From NCBI GenBank assembly GCA_965602945.1, contig CBFDBC010000171.1, positions 1 to 8,466 of the forward strand: a DNA stretch of 8,466 nt. Reading direction: 5' to 3'. Position numbers and translations under genes: made by a program. Every line of letters starts with the position of its first letter. The first letter of the stretch is position 1. Below, piece by piece: positions 1 through 7,061 of this stretch. Origin of the DNA: JAUXEH01 sp965602945. Lineage in GTDB: Bacteria; Acidobacteriota; Aminicenantia; Aminicenantales; Aminicenantaceae. Below the pieces are notes generated by a model that did not search any database, had not been told where the DNA came from, and saw only the letters and a program-made list of their open reading frames with translations.

Positions 1-98
1 GTCCTCATCCACTGGGCCGTGGCGATCACCATGGACGCCTGCGCGATCGCCTCGCGTATCTCCGACACGGCGCGCTGGCGCCGGTCATCCCGGAGCGG
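1..98. other. Unassigned 5' flank of the symporter gene
   Basis: This stretch is open in the symporter frame but reads as a polar, His/Arg-rich peptide, not the hydrophobic helices expected upstream in this family. G+C at the third codon position is highest in a different register. In that register the + strand gives a short peptide ending at TGA 100-102, and the - strand gives a helix-like peptide beginning at GTG 68 (MSEIREAIAQ..) and running off the left edge. I recognise neither. The stretch could be the start of a divergent gene, the tail of another gene, or a junction artefact. Confidence 0.25.
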
Positions 99-1223
99 GT
101 GACCGCCGGCTGGAACCAGCTCCTGTGCTCGCTATCGACCGGCCTGCACCCGCGCAAAGGTGAGCCGTACGTCGACATCCTGTTCATGGGGCTCAAGGCC
201 ATCGGGGGCTGGGAAAACCTGGTGGCTGTCGCCGGCGCAGATCATTTCAACCTGTTCCCGCCCCTGAGCGATCCCGATTTCCCCTGGCTGGGGCTGCTGC
301 TGGGCGCCCCCATCGTGGGCATCTGGTACTGGTGCACGGATCAGTGCATCGTGCAGCGCGTGCTGGCCGCGCGCAGCGAGCAGGATGCGCGGCGCGGCAC
401 CATCTTCGCCGCCTTTCTCAAGCTGCTCCCCTTCTGGATCTTCTTCATCCCCGGGATCACGGCCTACGCCCTGGCCAAGAGCGGGCAGCTCAACCTGGCC
501 TCCGCGGATCAGGCCTTCCCCACGCTGGTCAAGATGCTCCTGCCCACAGGGCTGCGCGGGCTGGTGGTGGGCGGGCTGCTGGCGGCCCTGATGAGCTCGC
601 TGGCCGCGGTCTTCAACTCCTGCTCGACGCTCTTCACCATGGACATCTACAAGAAGATCCGTCCGGATGCGCCCGAGAAAAAACTGGTCCGGGTGGGCCG
701 GATCGCGACCGGAGCGGTCGTAGTGACCGGCATCCTCTGGATCCCGCTCATGAAGTTCATCTCGGGCGAGCTCTACCACTACCTGCAGAGCGTGCAGTCC
801 TACCTGGCCCCTCCTATCACAGCCGTGTTCCTGCTGGGCGTCTTCTGGAAGAGGATCAACGCCCGCGGCGCCAACACAGCGCTCTTCGGCGGGTTCATCA
901 TCGGCATGCTGCGCCTCATCGCCGAGCTCAGCAAGGAACACCTGAGCGGATGGCTCTACATTTTTGCTGACGTCAATTTCCTTTACTTCTGCGTGTACCT
1001 TTTCCTGACATGCATCGCCCTGATGGTGGTGGTCAGCATGTTCTCGGCGGCCCCCGAAGAAAAGAATATCCGTGGGGTCACCTACGGCACCACGGTCAGC
1101 GAGGACAAGCAGGCCTCTCGGGCCAGCTGGAACACACGGGACGTGGTACTCTCGCTGGTGGTGCTCGTGATCATCGCCGTGGTCATGATCTACTTTTCGC
1201 CCCTGGCGCTCGGGAAATATTAA
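99..1223 (+). CDS. Sodium:solute symporter (SSS/SGLT family), 5'-incomplete
   Basis: This is a Na+-coupled sugar symporter of the inner membrane, probably importing the pentose used by the downstream enzymes. Counting from GTG 99, the family-like part begins near residue 25 (GLKAIGGWENL, 31-41). It continues through IWYWCTDQCIVQRVLAA (75-91) and a helix ending in PGITAYALA (118-126). The Na+-site helix region follows (LMSSLAAVFNSCSTLFT, 164-180), then DIYKK, and FLLGVFWKR (244-252). About eight hydrophobic segments are visible, the last at 347-369. Full-length members have about 500-600 residues and 13-14 helices, so the first five or so helices are missing. The frame remains open to base 3 with no stop, but that part is not membrane-like. 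GTG 99 is only one possible start; ATG 186 is another, directly at the homologous part. The stop lies 22 bases before araB, which supports a shared operon. Family assignment is firm, pentose specificity comes from context, and integrity is doubtful. Confidence 0.85.
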   Translation: MTAGWNQLLCSLSTGLHPRKGEPYVDILFMGLKAIGGWENLVAVAGADHFNLFPPLSDPDFPWLGLLLGAPIVGIWYWCTDQCIVQRVLAARSEQDARRGTIFAAFLKLLPFWIFFIPGITAYALAKSGQLNLASADQAFPTLVKMLLPTGLRGLVVGGLLAALMSSLAAVFNSCSTLFTMDIYKKIRPDAPEKKLVRVGRIATGAVVVTGILWIPLMKFISGELYHYLQSVQSYLAPPITAVFLLGVFWKRINARGANTALFGGFIIGMLRLIAELSKEHLSGWLYIFADVNFLYFCVYLFLTCIALMVVVSMFSAAPEEKNIRGVTYGTTVSEDKQASRASWNTRDVVLSLVVLVIIAVVMIYFSPLALGKY

Positions 1224-1245
1224 TGTAATTCAAGCTAGGTGAAAC

Positions 1246-2946
1246 ATGAAACGATATGCCATAGGACTGGATTTCGGGACAAACTCCTGCCGCTCCCTGA
1301 TAGTCGACGTGACCGACGGTCGCGAACTGGCCAGCCACGTGTCCGACTATCCCTCCGGTCAGGAAGGAATCTGGCTCGATCCCAAGGACCCCAACGTGGC
1401 CCGGCAGGATCCGGCCGACTACCTGATCGGGATGAAGGAGGCCGTCCGTGATGCAGTGAAGCAGGCCGGGAACGCGGACCCCGGATTCAGCCCTGAGGCT
1501 GTGGTCGGCATCGGCATCGACACCACGGGCTCGAGCCCCATGCCCGTCGACCGGGAGGGCACGCCGCTGGCGATGCTCCCGGAGTTTGCGGGAAACCTGG
1601 ACGCCATGGTCTGGCTGTGGAAGGACCACTCAAGCCATGCGGAGGCCGCAGAGATTACGGCCCTGGCCCAAAAGATGCGGCCCGAGTACCTGGCCAAGAT
1701 CGGAGGCATCTACTCGTCGGAGTGGTTCTGGAGTAAGATCCTCCATGGGAAGCGCACAGCCCCCGAGGTCTTCGAGGCGGCCCACAGCTTCGTGGAGATC
1801 TGTGACTACCTGCCCGCGGTCCTGACGGGAGAAACCCGGCCGGGCCGTATCAAACGCAGCGTGTGCGCAGCCGGGCACAAGGCCATGTACAACGCCCAGT
1901 GGGACGGCCTCCCGGACAGGGAATTCCTGGCCGCGCTCGATTCTGAGATGGCCGACCTGAGGGATCGCCTCTATGACGAAGCCGTGCCCTCGGACCGGCT
2001 GGCCGGCCCGCTCTCAGACGAATGGGCGGGGAAACTGGGACTCAGCCCCGGGATCGCCGTGGCCGTCGGGGCCTTCGATGCCCACATGGGCGGCGTGGGC
2101 GCCGGGATCAAGCAGGGAACCCTGGTCAAGATCCTGGGCACCTCCACCTGCGACATCATGGTCTCGCCCAGGCAGGCGGGGCTGGCCGACATCCCGGGGG
2201 TATGCGGGATCGTAGACGGGTCGGTCCTGCCCGAATACTACGGTATCGAGGCGGGGCAGTCGGCGGTGGGCGACATCTTCTTATGGTTCGTGAACCACCT
2301 GGTCCCGGATAAGTACGGGACGAGCGCGGACGAGAAGTTCAAGAACCTGGAGATCGCGGCCGCAGGACAGAAACCGGGCGAGCACGGGCTCCTGGCTCTC
2401 GACTGGAACAACGGCAACCGCACCATCCTGGTGGACGTGCGGCTGAGCGGGCTGCTGCTGGGACAGACGCTGCACACCGAAGCCCACGAGATCTACCGGG
2501 CGTTGATCGAGGCCACGGCCTTCGGAGCGCTGGCTATCGTGAACCGCATCGAGGAGTACGGCACGGGAGTCAGGGAGATCGTCAACTGCGGCGGGCTGGC
2601 CAGTAAAAATCCCTTTCTCATGCAGATCTATGCCGACATCCTGGGACGGCCCATGAAGGTCTCACGCAGCGACCAGACCCCGGCCCTGGGAGCCGCCATA
2701 TTCGGTGCGGTGGCCGCCGGACCGGACAAGAGCGGCTATTCCTCCGTGGAAGAGGCGCAGGCGGCAATGACCGGGATCCGGGAGGTCTTCGAACCGGACA
2801 TGGACAACCATGCCGTGTATGCGGAGATGTACCGGCTGTACCGGCAGCTGCACGATGCCTTCGGCACGGCTGGGTGGTCGGGTTCCATGGCCAATGTCAT
2901 GAAGGACCTGATCGCCATCCGGGAGCGGCAGAGGAAGGACACATGA
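1246..2946 (+). CDS. araB: L-ribulokinase
   Basis: This enzyme phosphorylates L-ribulose to L-ribulose 5-phosphate with ATP, the second step of L-arabinose catabolism, in the cytoplasm. The protein has 566 residues, the same length as E. coli AraB. The FGGY-kinase N-domain opens with AIGLDFGTNSCRSL (5-18). It is followed by the AraB-typical GIGIDTTGSSPMPVD (88-102) and LWKDH (124-128). Likely ribulose contacts are W125, K212 (GHKAMYN), D278 (GAFDAH, candidate catalytic base) and E335 (GIEAGQS). The C-domain carries the phosphate loop GTSTCDIM (298-305) and the nucleotide-binding NCGGLASKNPFLMQIYADIL (447-466). ATG 1246 is preceded by AGGTG at 1237-1241 and gives the correct family N-terminus. 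The TGA overlaps the ATG of araD by four bases. The protein looks complete, and the only realistic alternative is another FGGY pentulose kinase. Confidence 0.96.
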   Translation: MKRYAIGLDFGTNSCRSLIVDVTDGRELASHVSDYPSGQEGIWLDPKDPNVARQDPADYLIGMKEAVRDAVKQAGNADPGFSPEAVVGIGIDTTGSSPMPVDREGTPLAMLPEFAGNLDAMVWLWKDHSSHAEAAEITALAQKMRPEYLAKIGGIYSSEWFWSKILHGKRTAPEVFEAAHSFVEICDYLPAVLTGETRPGRIKRSVCAAGHKAMYNAQWDGLPDREFLAALDSEMADLRDRLYDEAVPSDRLAGPLSDEWAGKLGLSPGIAVAVGAFDAHMGGVGAGIKQGTLVKILGTSTCDIMVSPRQAGLADIPGVCGIVDGSVLPEYYGIEAGQSAVGDIFLWFVNHLVPDKYGTSADEKFKNLEIAAAGQKPGEHGLLALDWNNGNRTILVDVRLSGLLLGQTLHTEAHEIYRALIEATAFGALAIVNRIEEYGTGVREIVNCGGLASKNPFLMQIYADILGRPMKVSRSDQTPALGAAIFGAVAAGPDKSGYSSVEEAQAAMTGIREVFEPDMDNHAVYAEMYRLYRQLHDAFGTAGWSGSMANVMKDLIAIRERQRKDT

Positions 2947-3650
2947 GTCTCGGAGAGCTGCGCCGGCGCGTCTGCCAAGCTAACCTCGACCTGGTCGACC
3001 TGGGGCTCGTGACCCTGACCTGGGGCAATGTCAGCGGCCTAGACAGGGAAAGCGGCATGGTGGTAATAAAACCCAGTGGTGTCGACTACACAGAACTGAC
3101 ACCCGAGAACATGGTACTGGTCGACCTGAGTGGAATCCGGGGGGGGGGAGACCTCAATCCCTCATCGGACACACCCACCCATCTCGAACTCTACCGGTCT
3201 TTCGAAGGAATCGCCGGGGTGGCCCACACCCACAGCGACTACGCCGGCGTATTCGCCCAGGCACACAGGGAACTACCGTGTATGGGGACCACCCACGCAG
3301 ACCACTTCAACGGCGCCGTTCCCCTGACGCGCATGATCACGCAGGAGGAGGTGGAGGCCGACTACGAGGGCAACACGGGGAGGGTGATCGTGGAGCGCTT
3401 CGAGCATATCGATCCCCTGGAAATGCCTGCCGTGCTCGTGGCCGCCCACGGCGCCTTCACCTGGGGCCGGTCCCCGGAAGAGGCCGTGGCCAACAGCCTG
3501 GCCCTTGAGAAGACCGCCAAGATGGCATGGGGCGCACTGAGCCTCGATCCCGAGGTGAGGTCCTTCCCGGAGTACCTGCTGCGCAAACACTACCGGCGCA
3601 AGCACGGCCCGGAGGCCTACTACGGTCAGAAGACAGGAGAAAAGAAATGA
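2943..3650 (+). CDS. araD: L-ribulose-5-phosphate 4-epimerase
   Basis: This enzyme converts L-ribulose 5-phosphate to D-xylulose 5-phosphate, the last dedicated step of L-arabinose breakdown, as a zinc-dependent class II aldolase-fold protein. The 235 residues compare with 231 in E. coli. Conserved elements are LTWGNVSG (25-32), KPSGVDY (43-49) and PSSDTPTH (73-80), which holds the catalytic Asp76. Zinc ligands are His95 and His97 in HTHS and His169 in AAHGAF. Asp120 lies in THADHFNG, and the C-terminal KHGPEAYYGQ holds Tyr227, equivalent to E. coli Tyr229. The start at 2943 was chosen because it gives the exact family N-terminus, follows AGGAAGG at 2932-2938, and overlaps the araB stop as ATGA. 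A longer in-frame start at 2874 lies inside araB and is unlikely. A run of ten G falls in the codons for residues 66-69. Confidence 0.96.
   Translation: MSLGELRRRVCQANLDLVDLGLVTLTWGNVSGLDRESGMVVIKPSGVDYTELTPENMVLVDLSGIRGGGDLNPSSDTPTHLELYRSFEGIAGVAHTHSDYAGVFAQAHRELPCMGTTHADHFNGAVPLTRMITQEEVEADYEGNTGRVIVERFEHIDPLEMPAVLVAAHGAFTWGRSPEEAVANSLALEKTAKMAWGALSLDPEVRSFPEYLLRKHYRRKHGPEAYYGQKTGEKK
3139..3148 (+). repeat. G10 homopolymer inside araD
   Basis: Ten consecutive G residues encode Arg66-Gly67-Gly68-Gly69, a surface-loop position just before the conserved PSSDTPTH motif. In the version given here the frame is intact. Gain or loss of one G would shift the frame upstream of the catalytic Asp76 and all zinc ligands, abolishing the enzyme. 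Long G tracts are prone to slippage in replication and also to sequencing error. Confidence 0.9.
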
Positions 3651-5128
3651 CCAATATCCCAGAGATCACACTGGGCATCGTGGCGGTGAGCCGCGACTGC
3701 TTCCCGGTGGAGCCGTCCCGGGCCCGCAGGGACAGGGTGGTCGAGGCCTGCGCGGCGAAGCAGATCAAAATTTCAGTGATCCCGACGGTGGTCGAAAACG
3801 AAAAGGACGTGCTCAAGGCCCTGACGGAGATCGAGGAACTCGCGGTCGACGCCCTGGTCATCTTCCTGGGCAACTTCGGGCCCGAAGGGCCCACCACGAT
3901 CCTGGCCCAGCGCTTCGGAGGTCCGGTGATGCTGGCGGCCGCCGCAGAGGAATCCATGCAGGACCTGATCCAGGGCCGCGGCGACGCCTACTGCGGGCTG
4001 CTCAACACGTCATACAACGTGGGGCTGAGGAGGCTGCGTCCGCACATCCCGGAGTATCCCGTGGGCACGGCGGAGGAGGTGGCGGACAGGATCGCGGACT
4101 TTGTCCCGGCGGCCCGGGTGGTCAACGGGATCCGGGCGCTCAAGATATTCGCCTTCGGGCCACGACCCCAGGACTTCTATGCCTGCAACGCGCCCATCCT
4201 CCCGCTCTTCGACCTGGGGGTGGAGATCATGGAAAACAGCGAGCTGGATCTCTACGACCTGTTCCGGAAAACGGGAGAGGGGCCGGAGGTCGAGGCCGCG
4301 GCCGCAGACATGGCCGAGGAGCTTGGACCAGGCAACCAGTACCCCGAACTCCTGAAGAAGCTGGCACGGTACGAGGTGGCCCTCCTCAAGTTCATGGAGG
4401 ACCATTTAGGGGAATCGCGGTTCGGCGTCTTCGCCAACAAATGCTGGCCGGCCTTCGAGGAGTATTTCGGATTCGTGCCCTGCTACGTCAACTCGCGGCT
4501 AGCATCGCGCGGCATGCCCGTGGCCTGCGAGGTTGACATCTACGGGGCGCTCAGCGAATACATGGCCACCTGCGCGACCCTCCTGCCCGCGACCCTCCTG
4601 GACATCAACAACACCGTGCCCTACGACATGTACGAGGAGGCCGGGGACGAGGTCAAGGGGTACAAGCCCAACGACTTGTTCATGGGCTTCCACTGCGGGA
4701 ACACATCTTCTTCTTGCCTCATGGTGCCGGAGATGAAGCACCAGCTCATCATGCACCGGCTCATGGAACCGGACAAGGATCCGGACATCACCCGCGGCAC
4801 GCTGGAGGGCCGGATCCGGCCCGGGGAAATTACGATCTTCCGGCTGCAGTCCACCGCTGACACCGAGCTAAAGAGCTACATCGCCGAGGGCCGGGTGCTG
4901 GATATCGCGCCCCGCTCGTTCGGCAGCATCGGTGTGTTCGGCATCAAGGAGATGGGACGCTTCTACCGGCATGTGCTGATCGGCAAGCGCTTTCCGCACC
5001 ACACCGCCGTGGCCTTCCGGCACGCCGGCAAGGCTCTGTTCGCGGCGCTCCGGATGTTGGGAGTCGAAGACATCTTTTCCCCCCGGCCGGGCGGGCTGCC
5101 CTTCCCGGACGAGAGCCCCTTCGGATGA
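3647..5128 (+). CDS. L-fucose/L-arabinose isomerase-like protein, probable arabinose isomerase
   Basis: This is probably a cytoplasmic metal-dependent aldose-ketose isomerase of the L-fucose isomerase superfamily; here it likely turns L-arabinose into L-ribulose. The 493-residue protein has an N-terminal region with FLGNFGPEGPT (73-83) and an isomerase core after about residue 160. Candidate metal and acid-base residues are Glu295 (ACEVDIYGAL), Asp319 (LLDINNT), His349 (GFHCGNT) and His451/His452 (FPHHTAVAF). They resemble the Glu/Asp/His set of FucI and the Glu/His sets of AraA. It is not a close match to canonical 500-aa AraA as I know it. It begins at ATG 3647 behind AGGAG 3635-3639 and overlaps the araD stop by four bases, so the two are probably translationally coupled. 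Lying directly behind araB and araD with no araA in the window, it is the natural candidate for the missing first step. Another possibility is an isomerase for a different 6-deoxy or pentose sugar feeding the same pathway. Family confidence is good; the substrate is inferred. Confidence 0.8.
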   Translation: MTNIPEITLGIVAVSRDCFPVEPSRARRDRVVEACAAKQIKISVIPTVVENEKDVLKALTEIEELAVDALVIFLGNFGPEGPTTILAQRFGGPVMLAAAAEESMQDLIQGRGDAYCGLLNTSYNVGLRRLRPHIPEYPVGTAEEVADRIADFVPAARVVNGIRALKIFAFGPRPQDFYACNAPILPLFDLGVEIMENSELDLYDLFRKTGEGPEVEAAAADMAEELGPGNQYPELLKKLARYEVALLKFMEDHLGESRFGVFANKCWPAFEEYFGFVPCYVNSRLASRGMPVACEVDIYGALSEYMATCATLLPATLLDINNTVPYDMYEEAGDEVKGYKPNDLFMGFHCGNTSSSCLMVPEMKHQLIMHRLMEPDKDPDITRGTLEGRIRPGEITIFRLQSTADTELKSYIAEGRVLDIAPRSFGSIGVFGIKEMGRFYRHVLIGKRFPHHTAVAFRHAGKALFAALRMLGVEDIFSPRPGGLPFPDESPFG

Positions 5129-5153
5129 GGCGACTCCGGTAGGTCAGGGAAGA

Positions 5154-6200
5154 ATGGACGTGATGCGAGCGGCACAGCTGACAGGCCCCCGCTCTATAGC
5201 CGTGCGGGAGGTCCCGCTTCCCCCACTGCCGGATGACAACAGCGTCCTCCTCAAGGTCGGGGCGGTCGGCATCTGCGGCTCGGATGTTCATTACTACCTG
5301 CACGGCCGCATCGGGAACCAGGTGGTCGAATTTCCCTTCACCATCGGCCATGAATGCACCGGCACCATCGAGATGTGCGGCCCGCTGGCCGGTGATCTCG
5401 CGCCCGGCGACAGGGTGGCGGTCGACCCGGCCGTGTCCTGCGGGGAATGCGACCAGTGCCGGTCAGGGAGGCCTCACACCTGCCGCAGCCTGCGCTTCCT
5501 GGGATGCCCGGGACAGCTCCCCGGCTGCCTCTCGGAATACATCGTGATGCCGGCTCACAACTGTTTCAGGCTGCCGGCCAGCATCAGCCTTATCCAGGGG
5601 GTCCTGGCCGAGCCGCTCGCCATCGGCGTGTATTCGGCGGGATTCCTGGAGGATATGAAGCCGAAGGCCATCGGAATCCTGGGGACCGGGCCCATCGGTC
5701 TCAGTGTGCTGCTGGCTGCCAAGGCTGCGGGCTTGGAAACGATCTATGTTACAGACAAGGTGGAGGACCGGCGGCAGGCCGCCCTGAAGGCGGGTGCGGC
5801 CTGGGCCGCCAGCCCAGACGAGACCGACATCGTGTCCGAGATCCTGGACAGAGAGCAGGGCCTGGATGCAGTCTTCGAATGCTGCGGCGATCCGGAGGCA
5901 CTCAACCAGGCGGTGGAGATCCTGAAGCCGGGGGGAACGCTGTACATCCTGGGGATCCCGGAGACGGAGCAGGTGGCGTTCGACATCCATTCGCTCCGGC
6001 GAAAGGAGATCCACATCCAGAACATCCGCCGCCAGAGCGGCTGCACACAGAAGGCCCTCGACCTCATGGCCGGCGACACCCTCGACGCCTCCTTCATGGC
6101 GACACACCATTTTTCATTGGACGAAACGCAGAAGGCCCTGGAGACCGTATCCGGCTACCGGGACGGCGTCATCAAAGCCATAGTCACGGTCAATCGATAG
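5154..6200 (+). CDS. Zinc-dependent medium-chain polyol/sugar dehydrogenase
   Basis: This is probably a cytoplasmic NAD(H)-dependent oxidoreductase that interconverts a polyol and its ketose, in the sorbitol/xylitol/threonine dehydrogenase group. The 348 residues are normal for this family. Catalytic zinc ligands are Cys41 (GICGSD), His66 and Glu67 (GHE), with Glu153 in AEPLA. Four cysteines for the structural zinc are at 96, 99, 102 and 110. The Rossmann motif GTGPIG is at 177-182. Asp201 at the end of the second strand (YVTDK) favours NAD over NADP. The HYYLHGRIG segment (46-54) is typical of sorbitol/xylitol dehydrogenases. ATG 5154 follows AGGGA 5146-5150 at a short spacing; GTG 5160 or ATG 5163 is also possible, since many relatives start with MRAA. 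It follows the isomerase by 25 bases and is probably the last operon gene. Its exact substrate, for example an arabinitol, cannot be read from sequence. Confidence 0.88.
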   Translation: MDVMRAAQLTGPRSIAVREVPLPPLPDDNSVLLKVGAVGICGSDVHYYLHGRIGNQVVEFPFTIGHECTGTIEMCGPLAGDLAPGDRVAVDPAVSCGECDQCRSGRPHTCRSLRFLGCPGQLPGCLSEYIVMPAHNCFRLPASISLIQGVLAEPLAIGVYSAGFLEDMKPKAIGILGTGPIGLSVLLAAKAAGLETIYVTDKVEDRRQAALKAGAAWAASPDETDIVSEILDREQGLDAVFECCGDPEALNQAVEILKPGGTLYILGIPETEQVAFDIHSLRRKEIHIQNIRRQSGCTQKALDLMAGDTLDASFMATHHFSLDETQKALETVSGYRDGVIKAIVTVNR

Positions 6201-6203
6201 CCC

Positions 6204-6240
6204 CGATCGGCCAGCGGCCCGGCGCCTGCATGGCCGATCG
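6204..6240. terminator. Perfect inverted repeat after the operon, likely terminator or 3' stabiliser
   Basis: CGATCGGCCA at 6204-6213 is exactly repeated in reverse complement as TGGCCGATCG at 6231-6240, with a 17-base GC-rich loop. It starts four bases after the dehydrogenase stop, in the gap between two convergent genes. There is no T-run after either arm, so it is not a textbook intrinsic terminator. It could work in both directions or protect mRNA ends. Confidence 0.55.
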
Positions 6241-6304
6241 ATCTCCAATCTGGAATTTGAGATTTCAGAGGGATACAAAGATCGTGAATTCTCCGACAGC
6301 CTTC

Positions 6305-6925
6305 CTAAAGCCGTATTTTCAGAACAAACATGAGATCCCAGGGCAAAAAGTCTTCGATGCTCACGACTTCAAATCCGGCCTGTTCGGCTTCTCTGCGCAT
6401 CCGTTCCGGAGAAATCCCATGATCTTCTCCGCCCGGGCCTCGAATCGGATCAGGTTCGACCAGGACGACCGTTCCGCCGGGTTTGAGAGTCGGGAGCAGC
6501 TTTTTCAGCATGGCCACCGGTTGATCCAGGAAATGATAGGTCCACACCATGAACACCATATCCAGAGCCCCTTCCGGGAGAAGAGGATCATCGATCTCGC
6601 CGAGAATGATCTCGACATTAAGAATCCCCTCTCGTTGACAGCGCTCCCGGAGATAGGCCAGGCCTTCAGCATCGATGTCATTGGCAAAAATCTTTCCCTT
6701 GGGCCCGACACGGCGGGCCAGATGCACTGTGAACCGGCCGCGGCCGGCTCCGACTTCGCCGATGACCATGCCCGGCTTGATGCCCGCGGCATCCATCACT
6801 TCCTCAGGAGGTTGTCTTTCGAATGTCTGCTTTTCCCATTCTTCGACAGACTGCTGCTGGCCTGTCAGGAGAGTCACAAGGAATACGGTAGCAAGAAACA
6901 ATCCGGTGTAGGCGCCTTTGGCCAT
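6305..6925 (-). CDS. SAM-dependent methyltransferase with N-terminal export signal
   Basis: This is a class I methyltransferase fold of 206 residues from the start at 6925. Motif I is VIGEVGAGRGRFTVHLA (54-70). The ribose-binding acidic position is likely Asp83 in ANDIDAEGL, and a post-motif segment LDMVFMVWTYHFLDQP (121-136) follows. LKPGG (147-151) and VLVEPD (154-159) correspond to the fourth and fifth strands. The core starts near residue 35. Before it, residues 1-21 (MAKGAYTGLFLATVFLVTLL..) form a short basic start and a hydrophobic stretch, consistent with a signal peptide or membrane anchor. There is no lipobox cysteine. The start at 6925 is preceded by an AAAGGGA site and is preferred over an upstream ATG at 6964, which would add 13 polar residues. 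The gene converges on the arabinose operon and is divergent from the repeat-protein gene. The methyl acceptor is unknown. Export of a SAM enzyme is odd because SAM is cytoplasmic, so a membrane anchor facing inwards is an alternative. Confidence 0.85.
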   Translation of the reverse strand: MAKGAYTGLFLATVFLVTLLTGQQQSVEEWEKQTFERQPPEEVMDAAGIKPGMVIGEVGAGRGRFTVHLARRVGPKGKIFANDIDAEGLAYLRERCQREGILNVEIILGEIDDPLLPEGALDMVFMVWTYHFLDQPVAMLKKLLPTLKPGGTVVLVEPDPIRGPGGEDHGISPERMRREAEQAGFEVVSIEDFLPWDLMFVLKIRL

Positions 6926-6969
6926 TATCAAATCCCTTTTCTCCCTGTTGATCCGGCAACACACATAAA

Positions 6970-6997
6970 GGTATCATCCCCTTAGCGACAAGGTCAA
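6970..6997 (-). promoter_or_regulatory. Candidate promoter for the methyltransferase
   Basis: On the - strand, TTGACC (complement of 6992-6997) and GATACC (complement of 6970-6975) are 16 bases apart. The -35 matches the sigma-70 consensus at five of six positions and the -10 at only three. It would give a leader of roughly 40 bases before the start at 6925. This is a motif match only. Confidence 0.3.
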
Positions 6998-7031
6998 CAA
7001 TTAGAGGGACGGCAGCCTAGGCGTCGAGGAC

Positions 7032-7061
7032 TAACCCCCGGGGGTGAAATCTCTCACCCCC
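7032..7061. promoter_or_regulatory. Palindromic C5/G5 element and GGGGGTGA hairpin in the divergent intergenic region
   Basis: GGGGGTGA at 7040-7047 and TCACCCCC at 7054-7061 form a perfect 8-bp stem with a 6-base loop. Directly left is TAACCCCC (7032-7039), which makes a near-perfect palindrome with GGGGGTGA, centred between 7039 and 7040. Related sequence also occurs at 7063-7070 (ATATCCCC) and 6974-6981 (TCATCCCC). The arrangement looks like a clustered operator or a transcript-end hairpin between divergent genes. No regulator is identified. Confidence 0.45.

Noticed and set aside
132..941. 269-codon open frame on the - strand
   Set aside because: It lies opposite the symporter, is rich in Arg/Gln/Gly/His/Asp with no domain, and is a by-product of the high G+C.
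2874..2945. Upstream in-frame start for araD
   Set aside because: It would add 23 residues inside araB. The start at 2943 has a ribosome site, an ATGA overlap and the E. coli-like N-terminus with matching residue numbering at Asp76, His95 and His97.
3457..3957. 166-codon - strand open frame over the araD/isomerase junction
   Set aside because: It is Ser/Arg/Pro-rich shadow sequence opposite two well-supported genes.
5447..6985. 512-codon + strand open frame spanning the dehydrogenase end and the methyltransferase region
   Set aside because: Its first half is a frame-shifted shadow of the dehydrogenase and its second half is antisense to the methyltransferase, whose motifs are clear. The composition is not protein-like.
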